A stretch of DNA of 64,000 nucleotides, from positions 682,001 to 746,000 of the forward strand of contig AP026134.1 in NCBI GenBank assembly GCA_030295235.1, in the 5' to 3' direction. The notes beneath the pieces are model-generated. The model had not been told where the DNA came from, searched no databases, and worked only from the letters and a program-made list of their open reading frames with translations. Position numbers and translations under genes: made by a program. This DNA is from Fistulifera solaris (taxonomy: Eukaryota; Bacillariophyta; Bacillariophyceae; Naviculales; Stauroneidaceae). Shown here piece after piece: positions 11,914-22,555 of the stretch (positions are counted from its first letter, which is position 1; every line of letters begins with the position of its first letter).

Positions 11914-12619
11914 ATGTCGGACAACGAAGACGACACGAAAGATGAAGAGACCGAGATGATGGATATGTTGGATTTGACGTCGAAGAAAAAGAAGAAGAAA
12001 AAAGCCCAAGAAGGAAGGGGAAAAGGCTGCCTCCACTGAAGGAACCTCCGCGGCAACGATGAACGAACAGCAGGCTCTTCTTCAACAGCAAGATGAAGAT
12101 CAGGAGATGGATGACGGCAACGATCGGCGGGCAAATTACTCTTACGACGAGCTCCTTGATCGTGTGGTGGATTTGTTGCAAGCCAATAACCCGGATTTGG
12201 TGGAGAAGAAGCGCACTCGTATCAAACCGCCGCAGCTGCAAATGATTTCAAGTCGAAAGACTCTTTGGGTCAACTATCAAGAGATCTGCAGTATGATGCA
12301 ACGTGACCCTCTCCATGTGTATCAATTTTTCATGGCCGAGCTCGGAACCGAAGGTTCGATCGATGGTAATCAGCGTTTGATCATCCGTGGACGATATTTG
12401 AGCAAGTACATCGAGTCGCTCTTGCGTAAATATGTGGTGGAGTATGTTACCTGTGAAATGTGCCGTTCGGCGAATACTGATTTGGTGAAAGACTCGGGTA
12501 GTCGTTTGTACTTTTGCAATTGCCGCGACTGTGGTAGTAGCCGTTCCGTAGCTGTCATTAAGTCGGGATACCACGCGACGAGTCGTGCGGATCGTCGTGC
12601 AGCACGAAACAACAAGTAG
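11914..12619 (+). CDS. EIF2S2: translation initiation factor eIF2 beta
   Basis: Beta subunit of eIF2, which with GTP delivers Met-tRNAi to the 40S subunit; it also contacts eIF5 and eIF2B through Lys-rich N-terminal boxes (family knowledge). ATG at 11914 (MSDNEDDTKDEETEMMDML) is followed by a Lys tract, the conserved core (YSYDELLDRVVDLLQ, KPPQLQMISSRKTLWVNYQ, RLIIRGRY), and a C-terminal C2-C2 zinc ribbon (CEMCRSAN then CNCRDCGS). The frame breaks at the A6 run 11998-12003; reading five A residues gives KKKKKPKKEGEKAAS and joins the two halves. eIF2 beta is essential and not known to use frameshifting, so I take this as a sequence error. Confidence 0.92.
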
Positions 12620-13317
12620 TAGTAAATGATTATTAATGCGAGCCTTTGACAGCAGAGAGCGTGCGACTCTTAACTTTGTTGTTGTATGCTATCTAGCCTT
12701 GGTCGTTACCCTCAGTAGCTGTTTTTTCGTTGAGCGTTCGCTCAAACGACGCGAGAAAATTCCAATAACAACTACTGTAATGAATCTCTTGTCCAAACGG
12801 TATCGATCTGGTCTTACTTTAGACGAGAACCTTCATGCTTCAAGTTCAAACTACTGGTGTAGAAAGAATAGGACGCTAATGATGAAACGGAACTGTCAAC
12901 GCTCAGAAGACCGAAATGATAAAACTCAATGCAGGGTCCATTTACTTTGTAGATTAGGATTTGATAGATGACAACAGGAATCAGAGAAAGTCTTTTTAGG
13001 GGGTAAATTTTGTTCAAGTAAGTCATGGATTACGATCTAGTCGCTATCGTTAAGGTGCAGGAGTCTCTAGAGCCCAATACAAAGACTCACAACTCATGAC
13101 TGAAATTCAGTCCTGAGAAACGGTTGCTTACAATTTGGTACTATAGTGAGTTATCGATGTGCAATAAACCGCAAGAGAAATCGCATTGGATCGAAGAAAA
13201 CAACCCGACAGATAAAATACCAGGTACAAGTAATGTATGATTGATGCACTTCATCGTCTTTCGTTTACATCAACTAAGCAATCGAGAATTCACTTTTCTT
13301 CTACGGCATTAGACAGT
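12620..13317. other. intergenic with dispersed motifs
   Basis: Between eIF2 beta and the SET gene, both on the plus strand. It holds TCATGACTGAA at 13095-13105, which continues into a GACTGAA-A-TTCAGTC inverted repeat, and TACCAGGTA at 13218-13226, about 100 nt before the SET start. A 111-codon frame at 12636-12971 has no protein-like content. Confidence 0.45.
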
Positions 13318-15174
13318 ATGACAATATCGAATATTATTCTTTGTGCACTACTCTGTATTGTCGCGTTGAGTTCATCTGTCAATGCTTCCATCGTAGAATG
13401 CCCCGCCCCTAGTGCAATGCTCGAAGCAATGAACGCAGAAAGTGACGAAAGAAGAAGGATCGCGCAACAAGCGATCGAATGTCACTTGTACTTGGCTGAG
13501 TCAACTATTACTGGCGCTGGATTGGGGATATTTTCCGCCGTCGAAAAAAGGCCAGGTGATAAGGTTGGGCATGGAGATGTTTGTATTCCAGTCATCGATC
13601 TTTACTGGCATAACTACAACTTGGAACCAAACCCTTTAAAGGATTACTTCTGGGCGGGAAAAGCGATGGGAATGCACACAGAGACCGCGACGGAAGATAA
13701 GGAGGCATACTGTCCAGGACTGGATTGCGCCATTAATTGTCACCTCGGTCTCATCAATGTGGGAAAATCAACTCCGCAGTACGATGCCGATGTCGGGGAT
13801 TCCAGTACTCCCTACCACAATGGTACAACCGAAGTAACACGGTATATTCCTGCTGGAGGAGAACTCTTCAAATTTTACGGAGATAGCTGGTTCGTATCAC
13901 GAGAGCGTGTCTTTGGGAAGATACCCTTGTCGGGGAGCTATGATATTGCTATGAAAATACTCAAGGCACTCAGAAGGCTTCCGTTCGACGATTCGCTTCA
14001 TGAGGCCATTTTTGTGCTAATTCATAAAATAAATACTGGACCTTTTGAATCCCGACAGCTCAACGCATTTCCGCCGACGTGGCAACAAGTGAAAGACGCT
14101 ATGGAGATCAATGACTTGGCCAGTTGGCAGCAACCACAACACACGCGGTCCGTCGACTGGTTGAAAGAGAATGGTCGATGCATTGATCACATTCGGCCGG
14201 GAATATCAGAAATCGCTGGTCGCGGTGCCTTTGCTACTCGTTTCTTGCCGAGCGACACCATTATAACGACTTCTCCTCTTCACCACTTTCCCGACAGCAA
14301 CGCGATGAAACTCTACAACATTACGCTCTACGACGGAGATTGGATACGACTTGTTGATGAAGTGGTCGGACAGCAATTGCTGGTAAATTACTGTTTTGGT
14401 CATCATGAGTCGACGTTATTGCTTTGCCCCTATGGCTCTGGAGTGAACTACATCAACCACAGCCGGGAACCCAATGTCAGGATCCAGTGGGCTACGACTT
14501 TCGTGACTGCACACAATCACGACATTGTTACCCAGGGAACGATTGAAAGTTTCAAGGATAAGAAACCACTTGTTGCTTTCGACTACGTCGCTATTCGTGA
14601 TATACAAGAAGGCGAAGAATTATTCATCGACTACGGCGATTCATGGCAACAGGCATGGGAGGATCACCAAAGAAATAACAAAACACCAGACTCCTCCCTA
14701 TTGGCGGTAAAATACAACGCGTTGGTAGAGGATACGCCGCTTCGAACCGTAGAGGAGCAGCAACATGACCCATATCCATCCAATCTGCAGATGCGATGTC
14801 ACAAAGTGCTGGTGTATGGAAAACAGAAGAAAGGTCTAGACTTCCGTCGATACTTGTGGCAGGTTACGGATTATGGAGAATCTTGTCGCGTACTTGAACG
14901 ATTCGAAGAAGAAGGCGTCATTTGGTACACAATCGAAGTGGAGGTGTGGGATGCTCGCAAAGATGAAGACAGGACGAAACAAGAAGCCGAATCACCAGCG
15001 GATACCGTCACACAGCTTATCCGAACCGACGTTCCTTGGTCAGCCATTCGTTTTTTCGATGTACCACAGACAACTCCGGTCTATGCCCAAGACGCATTTC
15101 GCCATTACATTGAAATCCCCGACGACTTGTTCCCGAAACAATGGCGAAACCTTATCCAAACCAATGCTTCATGA
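13318..15174 (+). CDS. secretory-pathway protein with two SET-like domains
   Basis: SET domains usually methylate protein lysines using S-adenosylmethionine. This protein has two SET-like units. Unit 1: STITGAGLGIFSAVEKRPGD near residues 65-85 and a GELFKFYGDSW end. Unit 2: IAGRGAFATRFLPSD, then NYINHSREPNVRIQW (NHS motif) and GEELFIDYGDSWQ. I prefer the ATG at 13318 because it opens a strong signal peptide (ISNIILCALLCIVALSSSVNA); an in-frame ATG at 13237 would bury it. A signal peptide without a Phe at the cleavage site argues for ER/secretory rather than plastid location, which is unusual for a SET protein. The C-terminal 200 residues have no recognised domain. The frame is intact over 619 codons. 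Confidence 0.78.
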   Translation: MTISNIILCALLCIVALSSSVNASIVECPAPSAMLEAMNAESDERRRIAQQAIECHLYLAESTITGAGLGIFSAVEKRPGDKVGHGDVCIPVIDLYWHNYNLEPNPLKDYFWAGKAMGMHTETATEDKEAYCPGLDCAINCHLGLINVGKSTPQYDADVGDSSTPYHNGTTEVTRYIPAGGELFKFYGDSWFVSRERVFGKIPLSGSYDIAMKILKALRRLPFDDSLHEAIFVLIHKINTGPFESRQLNAFPPTWQQVKDAMEINDLASWQQPQHTRSVDWLKENGRCIDHIRPGISEIAGRGAFATRFLPSDTIITTSPLHHFPDSNAMKLYNITLYDGDWIRLVDEVVGQQLLVNYCFGHHESTLLLCPYGSGVNYINHSREPNVRIQWATTFVTAHNHDIVTQGTIESFKDKKPLVAFDYVAIRDIQEGEELFIDYGDSWQQAWEDHQRNNKTPDSSLLAVKYNALVEDTPLRTVEEQQHDPYPSNLQMRCHKVLVYGKQKKGLDFRRYLWQVTDYGESCRVLERFEEEGVIWYTIEVEVWDARKDEDRTKQEAESPADTVTQLIRTDVPWSAIRFFDVPQTTPVYAQDAFRHYIEIPDDLFPKQWRNLIQTNAS

Positions 15175-15720
15175 GTACTATTCTGTCGCAGCACTTACTG
15201 AACCCTTTGCAAACGATTCGAGTTGATTTAATGTTAAAATTTGGCGGTGATAGAACTGGGCCACGACACCACCGGCCACGTTCGTCGTAATTGCAGCGTT
15301 CTCCTGCAGTTGTATCACATCTCATAGAGGGTTATTTTACTTTGAATAACTTTGGTAGACACAGTTTTGGGGCTCGATTCTCTATCATCGCACTTTAAAG
15401 TGATTGAGGATTCTTATGCATTATTTGAATTCAGTCTAAAATTTAGTTACATCGATCTAGTTTTCGTTTCAAGTGTAGGAAATGGGCCCTGTTAGAGCTT
15501 GTTCACGCCCCATGAAGAGTAGCTGTACGTCCACCGGCCACAACACAAAAGTGTAAATCTAGTTGTTCATGATCAGAATCCATATGCTGGGTACCGGGCC
15601 GTTTAAGTGGGTGCGATACAATTTCTGCAAGCATTGATGTTCTGAAATCACACGAATAGCCACGAATAGCCATGAGAAAAGAAGCAGAAATTGTAACGAA
15701 TGCTCAAAAACAGATTGACT
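15175..15720. other. intergenic, no feature seen
   Basis: Convergent region between the SET gene (+) and the coiled-coil gene (-). It should hold both 3' ends. I see nothing else in it. Confidence 0.5.
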
Positions 15721-16188
15721 TCAAAAGGGATCCCCACTGTCTACCGTCAACGCTGACAACACGCTGAGGGGAACGACCTCATCTTGTTCTTTTTCGTCTT
15801 CATCGAAGGAATCTTCTTCTTCGTGTTCCTCGTCTTCATCATTAAGCTCATAAAGCAAAGCTGACTTTCCGGGAGAATTTTCTCGATATTCTGCCCACTG
15901 CAACAAAGACGATGCTTTTCTTCGAATGGCTTCTTCCTCGTCCTCATCCTGCTTTCGTTCGACCCCATCCGTCTTCTTTTCTTCTTCTGCATGATCGTCA
16001 GTTTCGTTCCGCTGTTGCATGACCTGACGCCGCAGACGAAGAATCTCGTTGGAGGCTAACTCCAATTGTCTCTTCAATGACTCGATTTCTTTCACCTGTT
16101 CCGTGTACTTCGACTGGAAAAAGTTTCGTTCTTCTCGCATACAGAAGAGCTGATCTTTCAAGTCGTTGTGCTGATTGAAAAAGTTCAT
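15721..16188 (-). CDS. small coiled-coil protein with acidic tail, hypothetical
   Basis: Not recognised. The only good start is ATG at 16188 (MNFFNQHNDLKDQLF). Residues of about 10-65 form a heptad-rich coiled coil (MREERNFFQSKYTEQVKEIE, LKRQLELASNEILRLRRQV); the rest is acidic, with runs such as DEDEEHEEED, and ends in VDSGDPF. It is probably a cytoplasmic or nuclear scaffold-type protein, but no function can be read. The frame is intact over about 155 codons and codon use looks coding. Confidence 0.6.
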   Translation of the reverse strand: MNFFNQHNDLKDQLFCMREERNFFQSKYTEQVKEIESLKRQLELASNEILRLRRQVMQQRNETDDHAEEEKKTDGVERKQDEDEEEAIRRKASSLLQWAEYRENSPGKSALLYELNDEDEEHEEEDSFDEDEKEQDEVVPLSVLSALTVDSGDPF

Positions 16189-16670
16189 TTTCGACAACGG
16201 AAGTTAATTGCCTTATCAAAAATCGAATCAACGAGCAGTGTATTCTAATGTTCCGTTACAACAATTATTGACGAGGCAAATGAAGCATGCAAAAATGGAA
16301 AAGAGGTCGACCGGCGAAATGGTTCGATGGAATGAGAAAACGCCAACCGTCAACGTCGAGCGGAATAGGCTTTTCCGTTGATCGGCTTACATACAAATCT
16401 GGGACTGGACAACGGAAAAGAGCCTCGCTTTTCTTGGAATTTAGAAAACCTTAACACCAATCGTCTCCATTTTTCGGACGAGAGGACAGACAAAAGAGTG
16501 GACGGTGAGGATAAACCAAGAAAACCGACGTCGGAAAAAACAGAACCGCAGCGATTGCGATTGCAGTGTTGCGAAGCAAAAGAGAGGATTGATAGCTCTC
16601 TCTAGAGGTCGTCGCTTAACATCGTCTTACTTCAAGCATCAAACACTGTAAATAGATTGGGAATAGAAGA
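16189..16670. promoter_or_regulatory. divergent intergenic region
   Basis: Lies between the coiled-coil gene (-) and the PPR-like gene (+). It should hold promoters for both genes. No specific element recognised. Confidence 0.4.
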
Positions 16671-17860
16671 ATGATACGATTGCGTCCTTTTCAACAAAGG
16701 CTTATGTCCACGGCGATGGCGATAGAGTTACCCATCCAACACAGCCGTAAACAACTTCCCCCCGTTTGCACAGATCCGGTGCAACTCAAGGAAATGACGA
16801 GCGAAATACTTCAGGCACCGATAGGGTCTCTATTCTCTTACGATATGCAAGTCACGGAGAAGGATATAGATCGACACCGTGACGAAGCTTGGAACAAGGC
16901 CGATCTGACCGTACAAAAGTGGAATTTCTCTTGCGAGGTCACTCTGCCGGCATTGAGGGCACCATTTGGAACCGTTGGCTCGAACAAAAAGCAACTCATG
17001 ATGATTCTCAAGTTATGCAAAGCTTGTTGGATCGAATATGGCAAGAAGGGCAGGTTTACATGACCATGCGGACGCAGCGTATGGATGAGCTATTCGGGCA
17101 GGAAGAAGACAGTGAGGAAGATTTAGAAGGCATTCACAAAAATATTGAAGAATTGGCTAGAACTGGAACGCTTGAATACGATGGAGGTAGCAGTGAAAGT
17201 GAAAGCGATAGTGATTTTTCCAGTGATGATGAGGATCCAGCTGCTTCCTACGATAACGACTTTGCCTTCCCTGGACCAACGACTGCCATGTATGAGACAG
17301 TTCTTGATTCATTGGCATGTCAGGGCCGCGAAATTCACGCCAGCTGGGATCTTTTACAAGATGTGCTCGGCAGACATAATCTTGATGGGGGCGATGAGTT
17401 CAATACAAATGAATTTACTCGTCCATCGATAGTGTGCTTCAACACTCTGATTCGAGTCGCAGCCAATCATAAGTATGATGCTTCGAAATCAGATGTAAAG
17501 AACCGTGATCATGCGCTTCTACTCGCCTTTCAGTCATACGATGCTCTCAAGCAATGTAAACTGGTGGAAGCGAATAGTGCCACTTATTGTTATCTGCTCC
17601 AGACAGTGTCCAAATACTTTCCGCCCTCGAAAAGCCGAGGGAATATCGCGCACGGGATGTGGCATCAGGCTTGCACACAAGGCTTGGTGGACGATTCGGT
17701 TATCCAAGCCTATTTAAATGTCAATAGCCCGAGTAATGGAAGCGAATTCGACGAGTACATCAAGAATAATTTGGAAGGAAAAACGAGACAGACTGTTCCA
17801 CAAAAGTGGACCCAAATGAGCCGAAAGTTAAGACATGATCTCAAAGATGCTTTCTATTAG
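16671..17860 (+). CDS. PPR-like protein, probably mitochondrial
   Basis: Likely organellar RNA-binding helical-repeat protein. The N-terminus (MIRLRPFQQRLMSTAMA) looks like a mitochondrial presequence: Arg-rich, no acids. The middle carries an acidic low-complexity stretch (SSESESDSDFSSDDED). The C-terminal half has PPR-like helical hairpins, for example TTAMYETVLDSLACQG, SIVCFNTLIRVAANH and SATYCYLLQTVSKYF. Diatoms have many PPR proteins of this weakly conserved form (family knowledge). The frame breaks at the A4 run 16916-16919; five A residues read TVQKVEFLLRGHSAG and join the two halves. Without profile searches the PPR call is tentative; a general TPR/PPR solenoid is the alternative. Confidence 0.6.
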
Positions 17861-17973
17861 AATGTGCTTGAATGCAATAAAGTAAATACACTAAAATTGT
17901 TCGCTTTACTTTCGCAGAAGAGCGAATATCTGCTGGATCTTCATCTTATAGCTTCAATGACATATACATGTTG

Positions 17974-20790
17974 CTAGCGTTGGGTTAGACGAGTGATCAA
18001 ATCTGACTTCTTTCCAGAGACCGAAAGTCCTCTCTTTCGAAGCTCATCCTTTAACTGGGCAACGGTCATGGCGGAAAAGTCTACGACTGGGCTCTCTGGT
18101 ACACTTTCTTCAATCTCCCAGAATGCACCTTTTTCGCTTTCCTCAATTTCCATCAACGCTTCATCGGAAGGTTCTTCATCAGGGTCGAATCGTAATGATA
18201 TCTCGCGAGTTGTCCGTGCTAGTTGCTCTTGATCGAGTCGGTCCTCGTCGTTTTCATAGGTTTCTTTTATTTCATTCTTTCGAGAAAACTCAAACGCCTC
18301 TAAAGCAGCAATAAGATCGGCTCTTTTCCCTTTTGTGGAAAGACCTCTTGTACTTAGCTCCCCTCGTAGTTCGGCTAAACTCATTCCATACCAATCTCTT
18401 ATTTCCTCATTTTCAATTTGCGCAAAAGATTCAAACTGGGAATCTTTTCGGCCAGCTTCTGTGAAAACGTCAGATTCAAAATTTCTACAGCCGCCCGGGC
18501 TGCTGCGGCAAGCGCTTCTTCGTCAAATTCGTCGTCAAGATCCGGATATGGCTGATCCGATGGCACATCGAACATATCCTGTGATTCTTTAGGTGGCGTG
18601 ATTTCATCATCGTTGTCGACATCCATATCATCTTCATCAAACAAATCATTACTATACATCTCGACAGCTGCTCTAGCAGCTGCAGCAATGTCGTCCTCGA
18701 AGCTATTCACTTCGGTGTTCTCCGCCCATAGTTCCTCATCGCTGTGTAAATCTGTTGAGCTTAGGGAGTCGGAGGATTGAAGTCTAGCGATAAGTTCAGA
18801 TTTCTTCCCTGCTGTAGCCAGTCCTCTTCGATTTAATTCTTCTTTTAGCTGAACCACAGTAAATTTTGCCCATTCTGCTCCCCCCCGCAAGTATATCACC
18901 CTCTGCATTTCCCTTGATATATTCTTCGTTCCCCATTATTCCTTCTCCCTGAACTTCAAATTCCTCCAATCTCGCCACGAGATCAGCCTTTTACCAACAA
19001 CAGGGAGACCTCGAATCGAGCATTCTTCGCGAAGCTTTGCTACCGTCATCTTAATGTAGTTGGAGCCGACCTTTGCACTTACGTCGTTTGTCATTTGAGA
19101 GTTCCACTCGTTGCGTGTCGCAAGTTTCTCTTTGTTATTTCATCCTGTAGCTCTTCGTAACTGTCAACAGCAGCGCGAGCCGCAGCCGCAAGGGCCTCGA
19201 TGTCCAGTTCATCTTCGTCATCATCCACGATATCAGACAACGAAGATGCTAGCTTTTCCGCGGCATTCCATTCCGCGTTCTCGTCCTCGTCCGCCATGGC
19301 TTCCGCTAAATTAGCTATTTTCGCTTCTAAGCTCTGTTGAGCTGCACGAATAGAAGCCTGCCAATCATCATCACTAAAGTCATCATCAAAAGCGCGTCCT
19401 CATTTTCTTCAAGAAGCGCAGCTTCCCTTGCTTCCTGTTCCGCGATTAATGCATCTTCAGCTAGCTTCTTCTTCGCCCGTGCGACCTCTGCCAATCGCGC
19501 TTCTTCCGCGAGACGGGCTTCTTCGGCCACTCTCTCCTGCTCAATACGAGCCTCTTCCGCAAGTTGAGCTTCAAATGCAATGCGTTCCCGTTCAGCGCGC
19601 GCTTTTTCAGCTCGTCGAGCCTCTTCTGCAGCTCTTTCCTGTTCCATTCGTGTCTCTTCTGCCATCCGTGCTTCTTGTGCAATACGCTCCCGCTCAATGC
19701 GAGCTTCTTCTGCTAGTCGCGTTTCTTCTGCAAGTCTTTCCTTTTCGATTCGAGCCTCTTCTGCTAAACGGGCCTTTTCTGCTATCCTTTCATCCTCTAA
19801 TCGTTCTTCCTCGGCGATTCTCGCCTCCTCCTCTAGTCGTGCTAACTCGGCACGCTTGGCTTCTTCTAATCGAGCAGCCTCTAGCGCAAATCTTTGTTTA
19901 TCCAGCGCTTCGAAGCGGAATCGTGCTTCCATGAGCGATCTAGATGCTAATTCTGCTTTTTGCTGAGCAGCTTTCAACGCCGCTCTCTGTTTATCACGAG
20001 TTTCGTAGCGAAAGCGGACTTCCATCAGCAATCTCGTTGTTAACTCCACTTTCTGCCGACGACGCAATTCCTGCTCTTTTCCTTCGGCTTCCATCCGCCT
20101 TTCTCTTTGTAATCTTCTTTGCTCCGTGATGGCAGAGATCGCAGCTGGAAGAACGGAATTATCCATCTTGAAAAGCAAATCAGATGTTGCTTTTGCAGCA
20201 TCGAAACTAAGGCTTCCCAGTAAACGGATGACATTTCCCGCTGCGCCTGGTAAAATGGCTGCAACGGCTCCCCCTACGCTGGCGACCCCGGCTGTGACGA
20301 TCCCTTTCCCTCCAATGGCTCCTAATATGGCTGCCGCTAAAGCTGCGCCTTGAATCGTTTTCGAAGGGACTCCTTTTTCAAAATCAGTGGCGGCGAGACT
20401 TTTGAGCCACTCCCCGAATTGTGTAACGACGGTGCGAGCATCATCTTCCTCGAGTCTCGCTACTAACTTTTCTTTCGGGCCATCCGTGGGCAAGTCTCGA
20501 CTGGAAAGCTCTTCGCGCAAACTGCGTTCGGTAAAATCTTCCCATTTCAAGTCGTATGTCTCGCGATCTTTGATAAAAAATAGTTTGTCGGGTGGCGTCT
20601 CGGGCGGGGACGGTTTTCGCCGATTTTCGGGGTCGGACGCAGGAGGCCGCGGAGAAAACCGGCCTTTTGGATCACTGCGCAACTGCGTATGTCTCCGAGG
20701 ACGATGTAATTGGCTTTGTCGATAATGAAACGCAGCCCCGTCTGATATTAGTAGCCAACACAAGGTGGCGAAATGAATGAAAGTTCTCAT
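17974..20790 (-). CDS. plastid-targeted protein with five SAP motifs and a coiled coil
   Basis: ATG at 20790 opens a signal peptide ending DGAA, then FHYRQSQLHRPRRH. Phe at +1 followed by a basic, hydroxylated stretch is the diatom bipartite plastid signal. SAP motifs (about 35 residues, DNA-binding in other proteins): TERSLREELSSRDLPT, MTVAKLREECSIRGLP, TVVQLKEELNRRGLAT, SLAELRGELSTRGLST, TVAQLKDELRKRGLSV. Between the first two lie a Gly/Ala-rich hydrophobic stretch and a long Glu/Ala/Arg coiled coil (EEARLAEEARIE type). The repeated helix AAAARAAV occurs three times between later SAPs. Five one-base breaks (runs at 19388, 19138, 18989, 18880 and 18478-18484) are each repaired by one base and join the SAP units. 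I infer a plastid nucleoid or DNA-associated role; not proven. Confidence 0.72.
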
Positions 20791-21430
20791 GAAGAAAGCG
20801 GTCCCCTCTGAAACTCTTCTCTATTGTCGTTTTTGTGGCTCTTGCACTCTTGCGGCTGGAACTAGGTAAGCGTCTTTGTCGAAGGTTGCATGCCCAAGCC
20901 GTTTTGGCTGTTATGGTTCTTACCCACTCTATTAGATTGATGAAAGGATGGAAGCTTTGCCAATAATCCGCTAAGCGTCAGCGCTCACTTCTCAACAGTT
21001 TTTGTTTTCAAACTTGAAATGGCTGTTCTCGATCCTTGATCTTGGATCGGCAACGGGTTTGGTACTTCCTTCTTTATAGTCACATGTTTGTCCGACAAGT
21101 ACCGCATGACATCATGATCTTTCTTCAACGACAAAGCAAAACGGAGGCTATCCCTACTCTTAATGGTTTTCGTTTCTTGGTGGCATCAGGCGAGAACAAT
21201 ACCAACGGTCAAGTCTGCCGGATATATAACGTCTATTGCCGAGAATCAACTATAAAATATATACAGATGGATGATTCTTTAGTCACTTATAGGATTGGAA
21301 CTGCATGCTCGAAAGTGGCGAAAGTGCAACGGACATTATGTGGATGAAAAAATAACACACCGCAATATGATTCATTTCAACGATTATACCCCTGGAACAT
21401 TCTGTGGCTTGTGAAAACGCTCCAAGTAAA
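20791..21430. promoter_or_regulatory. divergent intergenic region
   Basis: Between the SAP gene (-) and the Cys-rich secreted protein (+); promoters for both should lie here. A TATAAAATATATA-like AT stretch lies near 21250-21262. No gene seen. Confidence 0.4.
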
Positions 21431-22390
21431 ATGGCATCAACGCTATTACTTCGTATCTTACTTCTATTCGTAGCTATCCCCGCCGCTCGTGGACAGGGAT
21501 GCACGCTGTGTGCGGACGGTTCGGAACCGAGCGGGACGATTGGTGCGGAAGATTGCTCGGTCCTCGCGGAGCAAGCATTGGCCAATGTTCCCAGTGTTTC
21601 GAGTATTTGCACGGATCTTCAAACCAGAGGCTTTCAATTTTGCAATTGCCCGACACTTCCGGAGGGTGCTACGTGCTCGCTTTGTGCCGATGGCTTCTTT
21701 GAAATTGATAATCCGAATCGCGCGATTCCCACCTTCAACACAACCTGCGGAGATGTACTTTTCTCGGTAGAACCCGAACAGTGTCAGCGCAATGTACGGG
21801 CACAGTATTATTGTGGATGCCCCGAAGCTGTCCCATCAACGAATTGCTCGCTCTGTCCGCTGGATCCGGAAGCGTTCGCACCCGACCAAGTCCTTTCGAA
21901 TCCCAACCGTCGAGTGCCGCCCACATTTGAAAATACTTGCCAAGACTACGATGATGCCACATCCATGTTTGATGAGGACACCTGCGGACAGTTGTCAGAA
22001 AATTTGCCGATTAATCTGTCGGGGTACTGTGGTTGCCCCGCCGGGGATGCTTCCTCCGAAGTCTCTTGTACCCTCTGTCCGGAAGGAAGCCCGGTCCTGA
22101 CCGACACAGTGGCATCCACAGCGGGAGGGTTTCAGCAAACCTGCGGCGACATGGCGAGCGTGGCGGAATTTGTGACGGATCAGCAATACTGCGACTCACA
22201 AATCGTTCCATTGCGAGCGACGTGTTGCGAAGGGCAAACCGCGAGTCCTACCGGGGCGCCTGTAGGCTCGCCACCGACCAGCGAGCAAACGAGCCCGACC
22301 GCCGAAACACCAGTGACCGAAAGTAGTCGAGCGTCACAACTGTTGACTTGCTTCGCGTGGGTGCTAATCGCCCTTTGTTGGACGTTGTAG
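21431..22390 (+). CDS. secreted Cys-rich repeat protein, probably GPI-anchored or C-terminally membrane-bound
   Basis: I start at ATG 21431 (MASTLLLRILLLFVAIPAARG), a strong signal peptide. Four modules follow, each opening with C-x2-C (GCTLCADG, TCSLCADG, NCSLCPLD, SCTLCPEG) and most closing with C-x-CP (FCNCP, YCGCP, YCGCP). Then comes a Thr/Ser/Pro-rich stalk (SPTGAPVGSPPTSEQTSPTA) and a hydrophobic C-terminus (LLTCFAWVLIALCWTL) with no basic residues after it, as expected for a GPI-anchor signal. Such proteins are frequent at the diatom cell surface, but no biochemical function is known to me. N-glycosylation sequons are present (NTT, NCS). Intact frame. Convergent with Nup107. Confidence 0.75.
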   Translation: MASTLLLRILLLFVAIPAARGQGCTLCADGSEPSGTIGAEDCSVLAEQALANVPSVSSICTDLQTRGFQFCNCPTLPEGATCSLCADGFFEIDNPNRAIPTFNTTCGDVLFSVEPEQCQRNVRAQYYCGCPEAVPSTNCSLCPLDPEAFAPDQVLSNPNRRVPPTFENTCQDYDDATSMFDEDTCGQLSENLPINLSGYCGCPAGDASSEVSCTLCPEGSPVLTDTVASTAGGFQQTCGDMASVAEFVTDQQYCDSQIVPLRATCCEGQTASPTGAPVGSPPTSEQTSPTAETPVTESSRASQLLTCFAWVLIALCWTL

Positions 22391-22555
22391 TATATCCCGG
22401 AGTAGAAAGGATCTCTTAGAACACAAAAGAAACGCCCCGCAATTTCTTTCGCCACCTTGTCGATGGGCTTGGTATTTAATTTATTCATAAAAGAAAAAGA
22501 TAATGTTTTCATACTTTAGGCATTTAGTTTTACGGTGATCGTCTAGTATTGCATC

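Noticed and set aside
11998-12003. Programmed ribosomal frameshift at A6 in eIF2 beta (and the similar A6 run at 2313-2318)
   Set aside because: The break types differ between genes (both insertions and deletions, A, T, C and G runs) and occur in families not known to frameshift; sequence error is the simpler reading.
12636-12971. 111-codon ORF after eIF2 beta
   Set aside because: Composition is not protein-like, no domain is recognisable, and it lies in the downstream non-coding region.
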